From positions 42,023-106,022 of the forward strand of contig CAJXUB010000002.1 in NCBI GenBank assembly GCA_913061125.1: DNA of 64,000 nt, read 5' to 3'. Both the position numbers and the translations under genes were made by a program. Numbering within the stretch: position 1 is the first letter of the stretch; every line of letters begins with the position of its first letter. Positions 45,613 through 54,301 of the stretch are shown one piece after another. This DNA comes from an uncultured Flavobacteriaceae bacterium. GTDB taxonomy: Bacteria > Bacteroidota > Bacteroidia > Flavobacteriales > Flavobacteriaceae. The notes beneath the pieces were generated by a model that had not been told where the DNA came from, did not search any database, and saw only the letters and a list, made by a program, of their open reading frames with translations.

Positions 45613-46919
45613 TGCTATTGATTTATACACCAAAAGTGACAAGCCGACTCAAATTTGTATTTAAACAAATTTGTACTCGAATTTTGGGCATTCCAATAGG
45701 ATTTACAACCACCATAGAACCCTTTATCGCGCATGACGGCTTGAAAATGTCGTATGGCGTACAACCCTTAGGGTCAGAATTTTTTGTTCAAAGCAATGGA
45801 TTACTTTTTGAACAAGGCCTATCAGATTTAGAAATTAACGTTCAAAAGTGGGGAACGACAAAATGTTTTTTTGGAGTTGGTGACAAAAGCCAATTGCCGT
45901 TTGATATTTTTTCTGCAGCATTTTATTTGCTTAGTCGTTACGAAGAATACCTTCCGCATGTTAAAGACCGTTACGGACGATTTACAAAACACGACAGTCT
46001 TGCTTTTCAACACGGTTTTTTACAACAGCCAGTTGTTGATCTTTGGGCCGAAAATTTTAAACAAGCTTTGAGTGCTTTTTTTCCTGAAGCCGAGTTCAAG
46101 TCACGGCAATACGACATCCAGCCCGTCATCGATGTGCCTATGGCGTATTATTTTAAGTACAAGGGTCTGTTTCGAACCTTTGGAGGGGCCGTTTCGGATC
46201 TTTTCAATTTTCGATTTAGGTTATTTTACGACCGATTTTTTGTATTGTTTGGACTAAAACGAGACCCGTATGATAACTTTAAATGGATTATTAATAGACA
46301 AAAGAAAAGCCAATCCAAATTTCACATGTTTTTTTTGGTGGGCGATTTTACATCCTACGACAGCAATATTAGTTTGAATAAAAAACCTTTTTTGTCGCTT
46401 ATAAAGTCCATGCGTGATTACTGCAAAGTTGGGCTAAAATCTTCTTTTTATGCGTTGGATGATTTGTCGATTTTGAAATTGGAAAAAACCCGTTTGGATG
46501 GAGTTCTAAATTCTGCCATAAAAGATGTTCGGAGTTCATTTTCGAAAGTAAATTTACCGGTAACTTACAGGCATTATGTAGAATTGGAAATACAAAACGA
46601 TTTTTCCATGGGCTACCCTGATACTATAGGGTTTAGGGCAGGAACATGTACTCCGTTTTTATTCTATGATATTGACTTTGAAATTCAAACGCCATTACTG
46701 ATTCACCCCTATCAATTGATGGATTTTTCATTGCTCCAATTCAATTCGTATTTAGACAAAAAAGAGTCCTTGGAAAAAGCCATTTCGCAGGTTCAACAAG
46801 TTGGAGGTATTTTCACACCTGTTTTTCATAACTACAGTTTTAGCCCCCTAAACCGCTGGAAAGATTTTAAATCCCTTTTTAATTTAATTTTAGACTCAAA
46901 AACCAATGTTTCACCATAA
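45612..46919 (+). CDS. polysaccharide deacetylase-like protein (DUF7033 type), probably lacking metal ligands
   Basis: 435 residues. An N-terminal domain (YGVQPLGSEFFVQSNGLLFEQG, FDIFSAAFYLLSRYEEYLPH, DRYGRFTKHDSLAFQHGFLQQPVVDLW) is followed by a NodB-like deacetylase domain (from about 170). Conserved anchors are QPVIDVPMAYYFKYKG and NDFSMGYPDTIGFRAGTCTPFLFYD, ending GGIFTPVFHN. Compared with relatives as I remember them, the usual GIHPSY is GLKSSF here and the DID motif is IDVP. Two expected metal or catalytic positions would thus be changed. It overlaps radC by one base and yjjG by 14. Substrate unknown. Confidence 0.8.
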   Translation: MLLIYTPKVTSRLKFVFKQICTRILGIPIGFTTTIEPFIAHDGLKMSYGVQPLGSEFFVQSNGLLFEQGLSDLEINVQKWGTTKCFFGVGDKSQLPFDIFSAAFYLLSRYEEYLPHVKDRYGRFTKHDSLAFQHGFLQQPVVDLWAENFKQALSAFFPEAEFKSRQYDIQPVIDVPMAYYFKYKGLFRTFGGAVSDLFNFRFRLFYDRFFVLFGLKRDPYDNFKWIINRQKKSQSKFHMFFLVGDFTSYDSNISLNKKPFLSLIKSMRDYCKVGLKSSFYALDDLSILKLEKTRLDGVLNSAIKDVRSSFSKVNLPVTYRHYVELEIQNDFSMGYPDTIGFRAGTCTPFLFYDIDFEIQTPLLIHPYQLMDFSLLQFNSYLDKKESLEKAISQVQQVGGIFTPVFHNYSFSPLNRWKDFKSLFNLILDSKTNVSP

Positions 46920-47592
46920 AAAACACCTTTTTTTCGATTTGGATCACACCTTATGGGACTTTGACAAAAATTCGGCCCTTACCTTTGATAAGATATTTAA
47001 AGATCATCATATTGAGGTCAACCTTCAAGATTTTTTGGACGTTTATGCTCCTATTAATCTTCAATATTGGAAATTGTATCGTGAGGAAAAAATAGACAAG
47101 GCCAGTTTGCGTTTTGGCAGACTCGACGACGCATTTACTGCACTATCTTACCCAGTGGCAAAAGAATTAATTGACACACTATCAGAAGATTACATAACTT
47201 ATTTGTCCACATTTAATCATTTAATTGAAGGAACTTTGGAGATTTTAGACCATCTAAATTCCAATTATCATTTGCATATCATAACCAACGGTTTTAAAGA
47301 AGTTCAGCACGGAAAATTGAAAAAATCCGGCATCAATTCTTATTTTAATACGGTCACAAATTCTGAAATGGTGGGAGTCAAAAAACCCAATCGTAAAATG
47401 TTTGATTATGCCTTGTCCGAGGCACAAGCCAATGTGACAGACAGTTTAATGATTGGTGATAACCTGGAGGCAGATGTTTTAGGAGCCCTAAATATGGGTA
47501 TGGATGCCGTTTGTTTTAACTATCATAAAGTGGAGGTTCCAAAGGACATCCCAGCGATTAACCGCCTTGTGGAACTCAAACAATATTTGTAA
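46906..47592 (+). CDS. yjjG: YjjG family noncanonical pyrimidine nucleotidase (HAD)
   Basis: 228 residues. HAD motifs: I LFFDLDHTLWDFDKN (nucleophile Asp, general acid Asp), II IITNGFKE, III KKPNRKMF, and IV SLMIGDNLEADVLGALNMGMDAV. The YjjG/YfnB branch dephosphorylates (noncanonical) nucleoside 5'-monophosphates. Its start overlaps the end of the preceding gene by 14 bases, so they are translated in step. Confidence 0.92.
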   Translation: MFHHKKHLFFDLDHTLWDFDKNSALTFDKIFKDHHIEVNLQDFLDVYAPINLQYWKLYREEKIDKASLRFGRLDDAFTALSYPVAKELIDTLSEDYITYLSTFNHLIEGTLEILDHLNSNYHLHIITNGFKEVQHGKLKKSGINSYFNTVTNSEMVGVKKPNRKMFDYALSEAQANVTDSLMIGDNLEADVLGALNMGMDAVCFNYHKVEVPKDIPAINRLVELKQYL

Positions 47593-47629
47593 CAGTAAAA
47601 AATCACTATCTTCATAAAAAATATAGTTC

Positions 47630-48454
47630 ATGAAAATTCCTTTTAACACCATCTTGGTTTTGTTCATTAGCGTTCAATCGGTCGTGGTAGCCCAGTCCAA
47701 TCTCAATGCCTACAAATATTTTTCGGTGGCGGATCGGTTCGAATTTTTAAAATATTCCGATCAATATCAGGTTAATTCACTCACCAAGTTTTTGTTAAAG
47801 AAAAATGGATTTATCGTTTTAGAACCCTCTGAAGATTATCCGCAAGATTTGTCTTCCAACCGTTGTTTGTTGGCCAATGTCGATGTGATTAAAGTTAAGG
47901 GATTTCTAAAAACCAAGTTGGAAGTTCATTTTAAGAATTGTAAAAATGAAATCATTTACACTTCCGATGTTGGTGTTTCTCGGGAAAAAGATTTCAGGAA
48001 GGCCTATCATGAGGCCTTGCGTGCTGCTTTTAAATCCATTTCAGATTTGGATTATAGCTACAACACGCCACCCGCTTCTCAGGTCATTTCAGAAGACGTT
48101 CCCGATCAGACCCCACAAAAAAATCTACCTCCAGCCCCCGAAGTGGTCGAAATCCCCAAATCTCCAGTACTGGTTTCAACCGATGCGGTTCGCCCACCGC
48201 CACCGCCACCAACTCAAGCGACCCAAATCAAGTCTGTTTCGGATAAGATTCCCGCTTTTCAATTAAAGTCAACTTCATATGGGTTTGATGTCATAGAAAA
48301 TTCTACCGAACGTATCATTCACTCCCTCCACGAAACGATGTACCAGGGGTTGTACATCATCAACAACTTGCCTGGTATGGCGTACAAGCGTGGCAACAAA
48401 TGGGTACGGGAATATATTTCAAATCAAAAAACAGTTATTGAACCTCTTTTCTAA
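47630..48454 (+). CDS. uncharacterised exported protein with proline-rich linker
   Basis: 274 residues. The signal peptide is MKIPFNTILVLFISVQSVVVAQ. A folded part of about 125 residues follows (YKYFSVADRFEFLKYSDQYQVNSLTKFLLKKNGF ... CLLANVDVIKVKGFLKTKLEVHFKNCKNEIIYTSDVG ... DFRKAYHEALRAAFKSI). Next are a Pro-rich linker with RPPPPPPTQ and a short C-terminal part (YGFDVIENSTERIIHSLHETMYQGLYIINN). No known domain was recognised. The REKDFRKAYHEALRAAF segment resembles periplasmic proteins that build on TolB/CsgG-like alpha/beta folds, but this is only a hint. Last gene of the run from adk; converges with rarA after 6 bases. Confidence 0.75.
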   Translation: MKIPFNTILVLFISVQSVVVAQSNLNAYKYFSVADRFEFLKYSDQYQVNSLTKFLLKKNGFIVLEPSEDYPQDLSSNRCLLANVDVIKVKGFLKTKLEVHFKNCKNEIIYTSDVGVSREKDFRKAYHEALRAAFKSISDLDYSYNTPPASQVISEDVPDQTPQKNLPPAPEVVEIPKSPVLVSTDAVRPPPPPPTQATQIKSVSDKIPAFQLKSTSYGFDVIENSTERIIHSLHETMYQGLYIINNLPGMAYKRGNKWVREYISNQKTVIEPLF

Positions 48455-48460
48455 TTTTCT

Positions 48461-49738
48461 TCAATACCCGTATTTATCGTTCCACCGCTGCTTCAGAAAA
48501 TCGTATTGCGCTTGTTCTCTTGGATTATTTCCAGGGGCATAAAAGGTAGTGTTTTTAATTTCTTTAGGTAAGAATTCTTGTAGAACAAAATTCTGATTAT
48601 AATTGTGAGCGTACTTGTAATCTTCGCCATAGCCCATGGTTTTCATAAGCTGTGTGGGGGCATTCCTGAGGTCCAAAGGGACACTTAGATCGCCAGTTTT
48701 TTTAACGCAATCAATGGCGTTATCAATGGCTTTATACGCAGCATTACTTTTTGGGGAACAGGCCAGGTAGGTCGCACACTGGCTTAATATTATTCGAGAT
48801 TCTGGCATACCAACCGATGAAATCGCTTGCATCGTAGAGTTGGCCATAACTAATGCCGTGGGGTTGGCGTTTCCAATATCTTCGCTTGCTAAAATGAGTA
48901 GTCGGCGGGCAATAAATTTAATATCTTCACCGCCCTGCAGCATTCGGGCCAACCAATATACTGCACCGTTGGGATCACTACCTCTAATGGATTTTATAAA
49001 AGCTGAAATAATATCGTAGTGTTGTTCTCCTGTTTTATCATAGCGTGACAAATTATTTTGAACCCTTTCTTGAACAAATTCATTCGTAATGTGTACCGAA
49101 TCTGTGGGTTCTGAGCCCACCAAAAGCTCAAAACTGTTCAATAATTTTCGAGCATCACCACCAGACAATCGAATGAGAGCATCAGTTTCATCGAGGACAA
49201 TTGTTTTTTTGGCCAGCTCTTTATCCTCTCTAATGGCGCGGTTTAGAAGCGCAATTAAATCTTCTTTTGAAAAAGGATTTAGCGTATAAACCTGACAACG
49301 CGATAGAAGTGCAGGGATGACCTCGAAACTTGGGTTTTCTGTGGTAGCGCCAATGAGCGTTACCCAACCCTTTTCCACGGCTTGTAACAAAGAATCTTGT
49401 TGTGATTTGCTAAAACGATGGATTTCGTCAATGAACAGAATTGGATTTTTGGTTGTAAAAAGGCCACCGCTTTGTTTGGCTTTTTCGATAACCTCTCTCA
49501 CGTCTTTTACTCCAGAATTTATGGCGCTCAAAGTATAAAATGGCCGCTCGGATTCTTTGGCAATAATTTGGGCCAAAGTAGTTTTACCCACACCAGGTGG
49601 TCCCCACAAAATCATGGAAGGAATCAACCCCTGATTTAGCGCTTGGGAGAGGGCGCCACTTTTCCCAATAAGGTGTTGTTGACTGATGTAGTCCGAAAGT
49701 GTATTGGGGCGCAAACGTTCTGCTAGCGGTGTATTCAT
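48461..49738 (-). CDS. rarA: replication-associated recombination protein A (AAA+ ATPase)
   Basis: 425 residues. Clamp-loader-like AAA+: MNTPLAERLRPNTLSDYISQQHLIG, Walker A ILWGPPGVGKTTLA, Walker B NPILFIDEIHRFSKSQQD, sensor 1 LIGATTENPSFEV, and the C-terminal tetramer domain with IKSIRGSDPNGAVYWLARMLQGGED. Known as MgsA/RarA, it acts at stalled replication forks. Divergent from the rhomboid gene. Confidence 0.96.
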   Translation of the reverse strand: MNTPLAERLRPNTLSDYISQQHLIGKSGALSQALNQGLIPSMILWGPPGVGKTTLAQIIAKESERPFYTLSAINSGVKDVREVIEKAKQSGGLFTTKNPILFIDEIHRFSKSQQDSLLQAVEKGWVTLIGATTENPSFEVIPALLSRCQVYTLNPFSKEDLIALLNRAIREDKELAKKTIVLDETDALIRLSGGDARKLLNSFELLVGSEPTDSVHITNEFVQERVQNNLSRYDKTGEQHYDIISAFIKSIRGSDPNGAVYWLARMLQGGEDIKFIARRLLILASEDIGNANPTALVMANSTMQAISSVGMPESRIILSQCATYLACSPKSNAAYKAIDNAIDCVKKTGDLSVPLDLRNAPTQLMKTMGYGEDYKYAHNYNQNFVLQEFLPKEIKNTTFYAPGNNPREQAQYDFLKQRWNDKYGY

Positions 49739-49793
49739 ACCACAAAATAACTCATTTTTTTATTGTTATATCAACTTTCGTATTTTTATATTA

Positions 49794-50519
49794 ATGAAAA
49801 CCACAAAACCGTTTCAATTTACAAAAGGGGTTATTTTATATCCTCTTGGACTTGTGCTATGCATTTGGTTTGTTTTTTGGGTTGAATTTCATTTTGATTT
49901 GAATCTCAAATCCTATGGTATTTTTCCAAGAAAACTAGACGGATTGCCCGGAATTTTAGTCAGCCCGTTTCTTCACGGCTCGCTGTCCCACCTGTACAAC
50001 AACACCCTTCCATTGCTGGTCTTGTCCATGGCACTTAGTTATTTTTACAAAAATCTGGCTTTTCGAATCTTTTATTTGGGGGTCATATATTCTGGAATTT
50101 TAACATGGTGCATCGGAAGTCCGGCCTACCATATCGGAGCCAGCGGTTATATTTATGTGTTGATGAGTTTTTTATTGTTTAAAGGACTCTTTTCCAATCA
50201 CTACAGGTTGATTGCCCTATCGCTTTTGGTTGTTTTTCTTTATGGAGGAATGATTTGGTATATTTTTCCAATTAAAGAAAACATGTCGTGGGAAGGGCAT
50301 CTTTCAGGATTTTTTGTTGGCCTTTGGTTTGCCGTTAGATTTCAAAGTGCTGTCCCAAAACCCGAACAATACCATTGGGAAAAATCCGATTACAACGAAC
50401 AAAATGACCCGTTTTTAAAACACTTTGATGCGGAAGGTAATTTTATTGAAAAGCCCGTTGAATCTAGCGACTCAATACCTGAAACCGCTGTAAAATACTT
50501 CTATAATTCAGAAGAGTGA
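49794..50519 (+). CDS. rhomboid family intramembrane serine protease
   Basis: 241 residues from the ATG at 49794 (MKTTKPFQFTKGVILYPLGL); the ORF-track start lies inside rarA. Six membrane helices. The active Ser lies in HIGASGYIYVLMSF (GxSG-type motif GASG) and the active His in WEGHLSGFFVGLWFA; the oxyanion HxxxN-like HGSLSHLYNNTLPL is also present. A soluble C-terminal tail of about 60 residues follows. Inner-membrane protease of unknown substrate. Its last 19 bases overlap the 3' end of rlmB on the other strand. Confidence 0.92.
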   Translation: MKTTKPFQFTKGVILYPLGLVLCIWFVFWVEFHFDLNLKSYGIFPRKLDGLPGILVSPFLHGSLSHLYNNTLPLLVLSMALSYFYKNLAFRIFYLGVIYSGILTWCIGSPAYHIGASGYIYVLMSFLLFKGLFSNHYRLIALSLLVVFLYGGMIWYIFPIKENMSWEGHLSGFFVGLWFAVRFQSAVPKPEQYHWEKSDYNEQNDPFLKHFDAEGNFIEKPVESSDSIPETAVKYFYNSEE

Positions 50520-51247
50520 CGCTGGCGGACCGCTTCATAAAGAAAGGCACCACAGGCCACCGAAACGTTCAATGAGCCAATGCGTCCAAACATGGGGAGT
50601 TTTGCTTTTTGATTCGAAATTTTTAAAACAGAAGGGGAGATGCCCTTGCCCTCAGACCCCATCACAATAGCACAACCGGATGTAAAATCGACATTGTACA
50701 GTGTGGTATTGGTTTTCTCTGTTGCTGCTATAACTTGTATCTCGGACGATTGAAAATAAAATACGGCATCCTTGATATGATCTACCTTACATATTGGAAT
50801 ATTAAATACAGCACCAGCACTGGTTTTTATGGTGTCCCCATTAATTGGTGCACTTCCTTTTTTTGGAACAACAATACCATCAACCCCGGTGCATTCTGCC
50901 GTTCGTATAATAGCTCCAAAGTTTCGAACGTCGCTTAACTGATCTAAAACAAGAAATAGCGGGTTTTTTTTGACCGATAATACTTCTGCGATGAGTTGGT
51001 CTAAATCCTGAAACTGAATGGGCGCTATTTGCGCCACTGCCCCCTGATGGTTGTTGGGAGTCAATCGGTTGAGTTTTTCAATAGGAACATAACTGCAATT
51101 GATGCGATGCTGTCGTATTTGTTTTTCAAGTTTTAAAAACAATTCACCTCGAAGCCCTTTCTGTAAAAAAATTTTATCAATGGATTTTCCAGCATCAATA
51201 GCCTCCAATATGGCACGAATACCGTAAAGTGTTATTTCATTTTGCAT
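50501..51247 (-). CDS. rlmB: 23S rRNA (guanosine(2251)-2'-O)-methyltransferase RlmB
   Basis: 248 residues from the ATG at 51247 (MQNEITLYGIRAILEAIDAG); the longer ORF-track start is unsupported and runs into the S8 terminator. It is a SpoU/TrmH-type SPOUT enzyme. The N-terminal substrate-binding domain precedes motif 1 LDQLSDVRNFGAIIRTAECTGVDGIVVP, motif 2 IVMGSEGKGISPSVL and motif 3 KLPMFGRIGSLNVSVACGAFLYEAVRQR. Convergent and overlapping with the rhomboid gene by 19 bases. Confidence 0.95.
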   Translation of the reverse strand: MQNEITLYGIRAILEAIDAGKSIDKIFLQKGLRGELFLKLEKQIRQHRINCSYVPIEKLNRLTPNNHQGAVAQIAPIQFQDLDQLIAEVLSVKKNPLFLVLDQLSDVRNFGAIIRTAECTGVDGIVVPKKGSAPINGDTIKTSAGAVFNIPICKVDHIKDAVFYFQSSEIQVIAATEKTNTTLYNVDFTSGCAIVMGSEGKGISPSVLKISNQKAKLPMFGRIGSLNVSVACGAFLYEAVRQRHSSEL

Positions 51248-51283
51248 GCCGTAAAAGTACGATTTATTATGGATTGATTTCAT

Positions 51284-51317
51284 AAAAAAAAAGCGGGTCA
51301 CAACCCGCTTTTTTTTA
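51284..51317 (-). terminator. Rho-independent terminator of the S8 peptidase gene
   Basis: AAGCGGGT (51291-51298) and ACCCGCTT (51303-51310) around CACA. An A-run on the left gives a T-run on the minus strand, and T8 lies on the right, so it could work in both directions. It lies just past the S8 peptidase stop. Confidence 0.88.
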
Positions 51318-51333
51318 AAAGAGTTACCCAAGT

Positions 51334-53280
51334 TTATCTTAAGAAAACTTTTTTATGTGTTGAAAAATTTCCTTGTTTGACGTTCAAAATATACAGTCCA
51401 CGTGCCATGTTTGAACTATCGATAGTTCCTCTGATGCGTCCAGCTTCATAAGAACGAGTGTTTTGATAAACGATTCTACCTTGAATATCGACAAGTGAAA
51501 TGGTAGTCGGACCGTTAGACGATGGGTACTCAAAATTGATTTCAGTTTGAGCGGGGTTAGGCCATACGTGTAATGCAGATATTTCTGCATTTGAAGTTCC
51601 TAAAGTCAAGTTGGATCCTGTAACAATCAAGGAAAAGTCTTGGAATCCATTGGTTAAAGAATTTTTGTGATCTACTGTAATGGTATACGTTCCACTGTTT
51701 GGTGAATCGATGTCGATATTTTCTACGGTATCCACAAAATTATCGCCGGTTATGGCACTTGAAGTTGGGCTGAAAGTCATAAGTTTCCATGGTTGGTAGG
51801 TTGTAGATCCGTCTGGAGCAGTAACTAAAAGATCTAAATCATTGACCAAGGCGGGTATGGTACTATTTAGTGTGCCATTTTGACTTGTTCCAGCAGGGTC
51901 TGTCCAACAAATAGTAGCGCTAATGGGGCCGTTACTTGAGGCGCTAAAAGTGGTTGTATAAGTCTCACCATCATCTAAAGTGCCTTCAAAAATAACAGCA
52001 TTTCCTTGCGAAGCATTCAAGATGGTTTCTGCCGATGTTTTAACATTAAGTAAGCCCCATCCATAAATTGGGTCGGGTCCAATGCGTGTACCGTCGTCGT
52101 CGGCGGTGTGACATACCAATGCTTTCAGAGTGGCACTCTTCATGAACGAATTATTGATATCATTGTAGTACTGTTGTAACAGTATTAAAGAACCGGCAAC
52201 GTTGGGTGCGGCCATGGAAGTTCCAGTATAATTTCCATACGAGCTCACAGAGTCACTAGTGGGTGAGTACACCCCTGTGCCATTTCCAGTGATGTCTGGT
52301 TTGATTCTAGCATCGTCTGTTGGGCCTTGGCTACTAGAGGGATTAATATTTATAGATTGTAATTCTCCAGAAACAGATATCTGTGGATCTAAAGCGTTGG
52401 CCACAACCAAGTTATTTTTAGCATTTTTTTCTTGAGTTAACTTGTCATAACCGTCATTTGTGGCTTCGGGGTAGGAATAACTTCCGTTATTTCCCGCAGA
52501 GGCCACCTGAAGGTAGTACGGGTTGTTGTAATGCAGCGCATCCCATGATGCAGCATTGCTGTCATAACATCCCATCATCCATGTAGGGGCGTAGGGCTCT
52601 CCATCTACTTCTACAGGAACTCCGTAGGAGTGATTTGAAATTAAAAGACCGTTGGTTGTTACTTCAGATAGAACCTCAGTGATGTCACTATCCCACTCAT
52701 ACGATACTACAAGAGCCCTGGGCGCCATGCCTTTGGCCTGAGATTGTACCCCTTTTGACATTATCGTTCCGGCCACATGGGTACCGTGACTCCCATAGCT
52801 CTGAGCAACTTCGTAATCTGGGGTGGTAACTCGTGTTCCTGGGTTACCAAAAGTACTGTAGTAAAACTCCTGATGATTAAACAAAACATTTTCTCCATCC
52901 CAAACCCCTACGGTCATACCTTGGCCTTCGATATTGAGCCCAAGTCCGCCCCCTGTGTGCATAAAATTAGCACGGGTAGCCTCCGCAGCGTCTGCATTGT
53001 CTGTGGTGATGTAAATGGGAGTATTATCGATGATATCTACGATAGTAAACTTCCTGTCATTTTCATATTTATTCTTTTGAATTTCAGTGTTGTTCGATAA
53101 AAATTCGTTTATACGTTGTTGTTTTTCATAAGCGTCAGTTTCAAGATTTGATTTTAAGATAGAATTCTGCGTTGTATTACTTGCACTAACAATCGTTTGG
53201 ATTTCAGTTGAGTTTTGACCTTTCAAAGTCAATGAAACACATAATAAAAGGATAGAAAAGATGGTGTATTTTTGATTCAT
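51334..53280 (-). CDS. secreted S8 (subtilisin-like) serine protease with T9SS sorting domain
   Basis: 648 residues. The signal peptide is MNQKYTIFSILLLCVSLTLKGQ. A propeptide-like stretch runs to about 110. The catalytic Asp is in GMTVGVWDGENV (about D128), the His in YGSHGTHVAGTIMSKG (about H165) and the Ser in YTGTSMAAPNVAGSL (about 355). A beta-sandwich domain follows (SATICWTDPAGTSQNG ... NDLDLLVTAPDGST ... VENIDIDSPNSGTYTITVDH). The last 75 residues (HVWPNPAQTEINFEY ... LVDIQGRIVYQN ... GLYILNV) are a T9SS sorting domain. Extracellular protein degradation is expected. Own promoter box and terminator; it lies next to the SusCD operon. Confidence 0.95.
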   Translation of the reverse strand: MNQKYTIFSILLLCVSLTLKGQNSTEIQTIVSASNTTQNSILKSNLETDAYEKQQRINEFLSNNTEIQKNKYENDRKFTIVDIIDNTPIYITTDNADAAEATRANFMHTGGGLGLNIEGQGMTVGVWDGENVLFNHQEFYYSTFGNPGTRVTTPDYEVAQSYGSHGTHVAGTIMSKGVQSQAKGMAPRALVVSYEWDSDITEVLSEVTTNGLLISNHSYGVPVEVDGEPYAPTWMMGCYDSNAASWDALHYNNPYYLQVASAGNNGSYSYPEATNDGYDKLTQEKNAKNNLVVANALDPQISVSGELQSININPSSSQGPTDDARIKPDITGNGTGVYSPTSDSVSSYGNYTGTSMAAPNVAGSLILLQQYYNDINNSFMKSATLKALVCHTADDDGTRIGPDPIYGWGLLNVKTSAETILNASQGNAVIFEGTLDDGETYTTTFSASSNGPISATICWTDPAGTSQNGTLNSTIPALVNDLDLLVTAPDGSTTYQPWKLMTFSPTSSAITGDNFVDTVENIDIDSPNSGTYTITVDHKNSLTNGFQDFSLIVTGSNLTLGTSNAEISALHVWPNPAQTEINFEYPSSNGPTTISLVDIQGRIVYQNTRSYEAGRIRGTIDSSNMARGLYILNVKQGNFSTHKKVFLR

Positions 53281-53300
53281 AAGTTAAAAAGGTTAAGTTT

Positions 53301-53308
53301 CAAATATA
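53301..53308 (-). promoter_or_regulatory. Promoter -7 box of the S8 peptidase
   Basis: The minus strand reads TATATTTG, an exact TAnnTTTG match, 20 bases before the ATG. A TTTG (53325-53328, minus) lies 16 bases further upstream and may be the -33 box. Confidence 0.5.
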
Positions 53309-53326
53309 CGGATTTTAATACCCCCA

Positions 53327-53362
53327 AAAAAAAAGCCTGTGAATTTTCACAGGCTTTTAAGA
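53327..53362 (-). terminator. Rho-independent terminator of the SusCD-lipoprotein operon
   Basis: Long hairpin AAAAGCCTGTGAA (53331-53343) and TTCACAGGCTTTT (53346-53358); the A-run to the left becomes a T-run on the minus strand. It lies about 20 bases after the last lipoprotein stop. Confidence 0.9.
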
Positions 53363-53380
53363 TATTTAGAGTAAAATGCT

Positions 53381-54280
53381 CTATTGCTTTGTCAATGTGA
53401 ATTGGTATGGTCCGTAAGGGCCAGCCTCACCATCGCATCTGATAACGCCGTTTCCGAAGTCGACAGTGGATGTTGCAACACTCATTTCAACAAATAACGC
53501 TACTACTGGAAGTGCAGGAGTGTATCCATCGTCAAAAGATAATGGACTAGCAGAGAAATCGATAACAACTCCAGGGATGAAGTATGTATTAAAACCTGCT
53601 GAATTAGTGGCAGTCATTGTAGATGCAGAAGCATCTCCTTCTACAACCATTAATTCAACTTGGTAGCTTTCTCCAAAGAAATCTCCAAGACCAAACGGTG
53701 CGTTTACGCCATCTGTAAAGTTTTCATCTACGCTATAAACACCATTTAGGTTTGATAACGATGGATTAATCACTATTCTTTGGGCTACCTTAAACGTTTC
53801 ACCAGCAAGACCAGCTGTAATTTGACTTGAACTTGTTCCTGTAAGAACAACATCAAATACCATTGGTTCATTGATTGTAGCACCAGCTAAATCAGCTAAA
53901 TCCAATTCAATTAACGATAAAAAGGTGTATTCTTTACCGGTGATGTTTGCAGGCCCCATAAAACTGGTTTGTCCAGCAGGTGCTACAACACTTCCAGTGT
54001 TTGAGAATACAGCATTTGGATCGCCACCACTAACACTAACTAAGTCATAATTGATAGTTAGATCAGAGCTGGTGTTAGGCACTTGAAGATTAACATCAAG
54101 TTCAATTTTTCCTTCAGCTCCTTGAAATGCAGTTATTACAGCAGGACTTCCGTCCATGAACTGAACCCATCCTCTTTCAGTTTGGGCATCATAACCCATG
54201 TCATCTCCAGTTGTGCTATCACAAGACACTGCAATACCAACAATAAGGAATAAACTTAAAAATTTAAATATATTTTTCAT
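53381..54280 (-). CDS. uncharacterised Sus-locus lipoprotein
   Basis: 299 residues. The lipoprotein signal peptide is MKNIFKFLSLFLIVGIAVSC with the lipobox Cys at 20. The following CDSTTGDDMG is acidic, as in Bacteroidota surface-exported lipoproteins. The mature part has two beta-rich sections: IELDVNLQVPNTSSDLTINYDLVSVSGG (Calx-beta/DUF4843-like repeats in feel) and a C-terminal YSVDENFTDGVNAPFGLGDFFGESYQVELMVVEG ending GEAGPYGPYQFTLTKQ. No known domain can be assigned with confidence. Fourth gene of the SusC-SusD-lipoprotein-lipoprotein operon, 21 bases after the third; it may bind the substrate at the cell surface. Confidence 0.85.
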   Translation of the reverse strand: MKNIFKFLSLFLIVGIAVSCDSTTGDDMGYDAQTERGWVQFMDGSPAVITAFQGAEGKIELDVNLQVPNTSSDLTINYDLVSVSGGDPNAVFSNTGSVVAPAGQTSFMGPANITGKEYTFLSLIELDLADLAGATINEPMVFDVVLTGTSSSQITAGLAGETFKVAQRIVINPSLSNLNGVYSVDENFTDGVNAPFGLGDFFGESYQVELMVVEGDASASTMTATNSAGFNTYFIPGVVIDFSASPLSFDDGYTPALPVVALFVEMSVATSTVDFGNGVIRCDGEAGPYGPYQFTLTKQ

Positions 54281-54301
54281 TGTTTTCTTAATTTTAAATT
54301 A

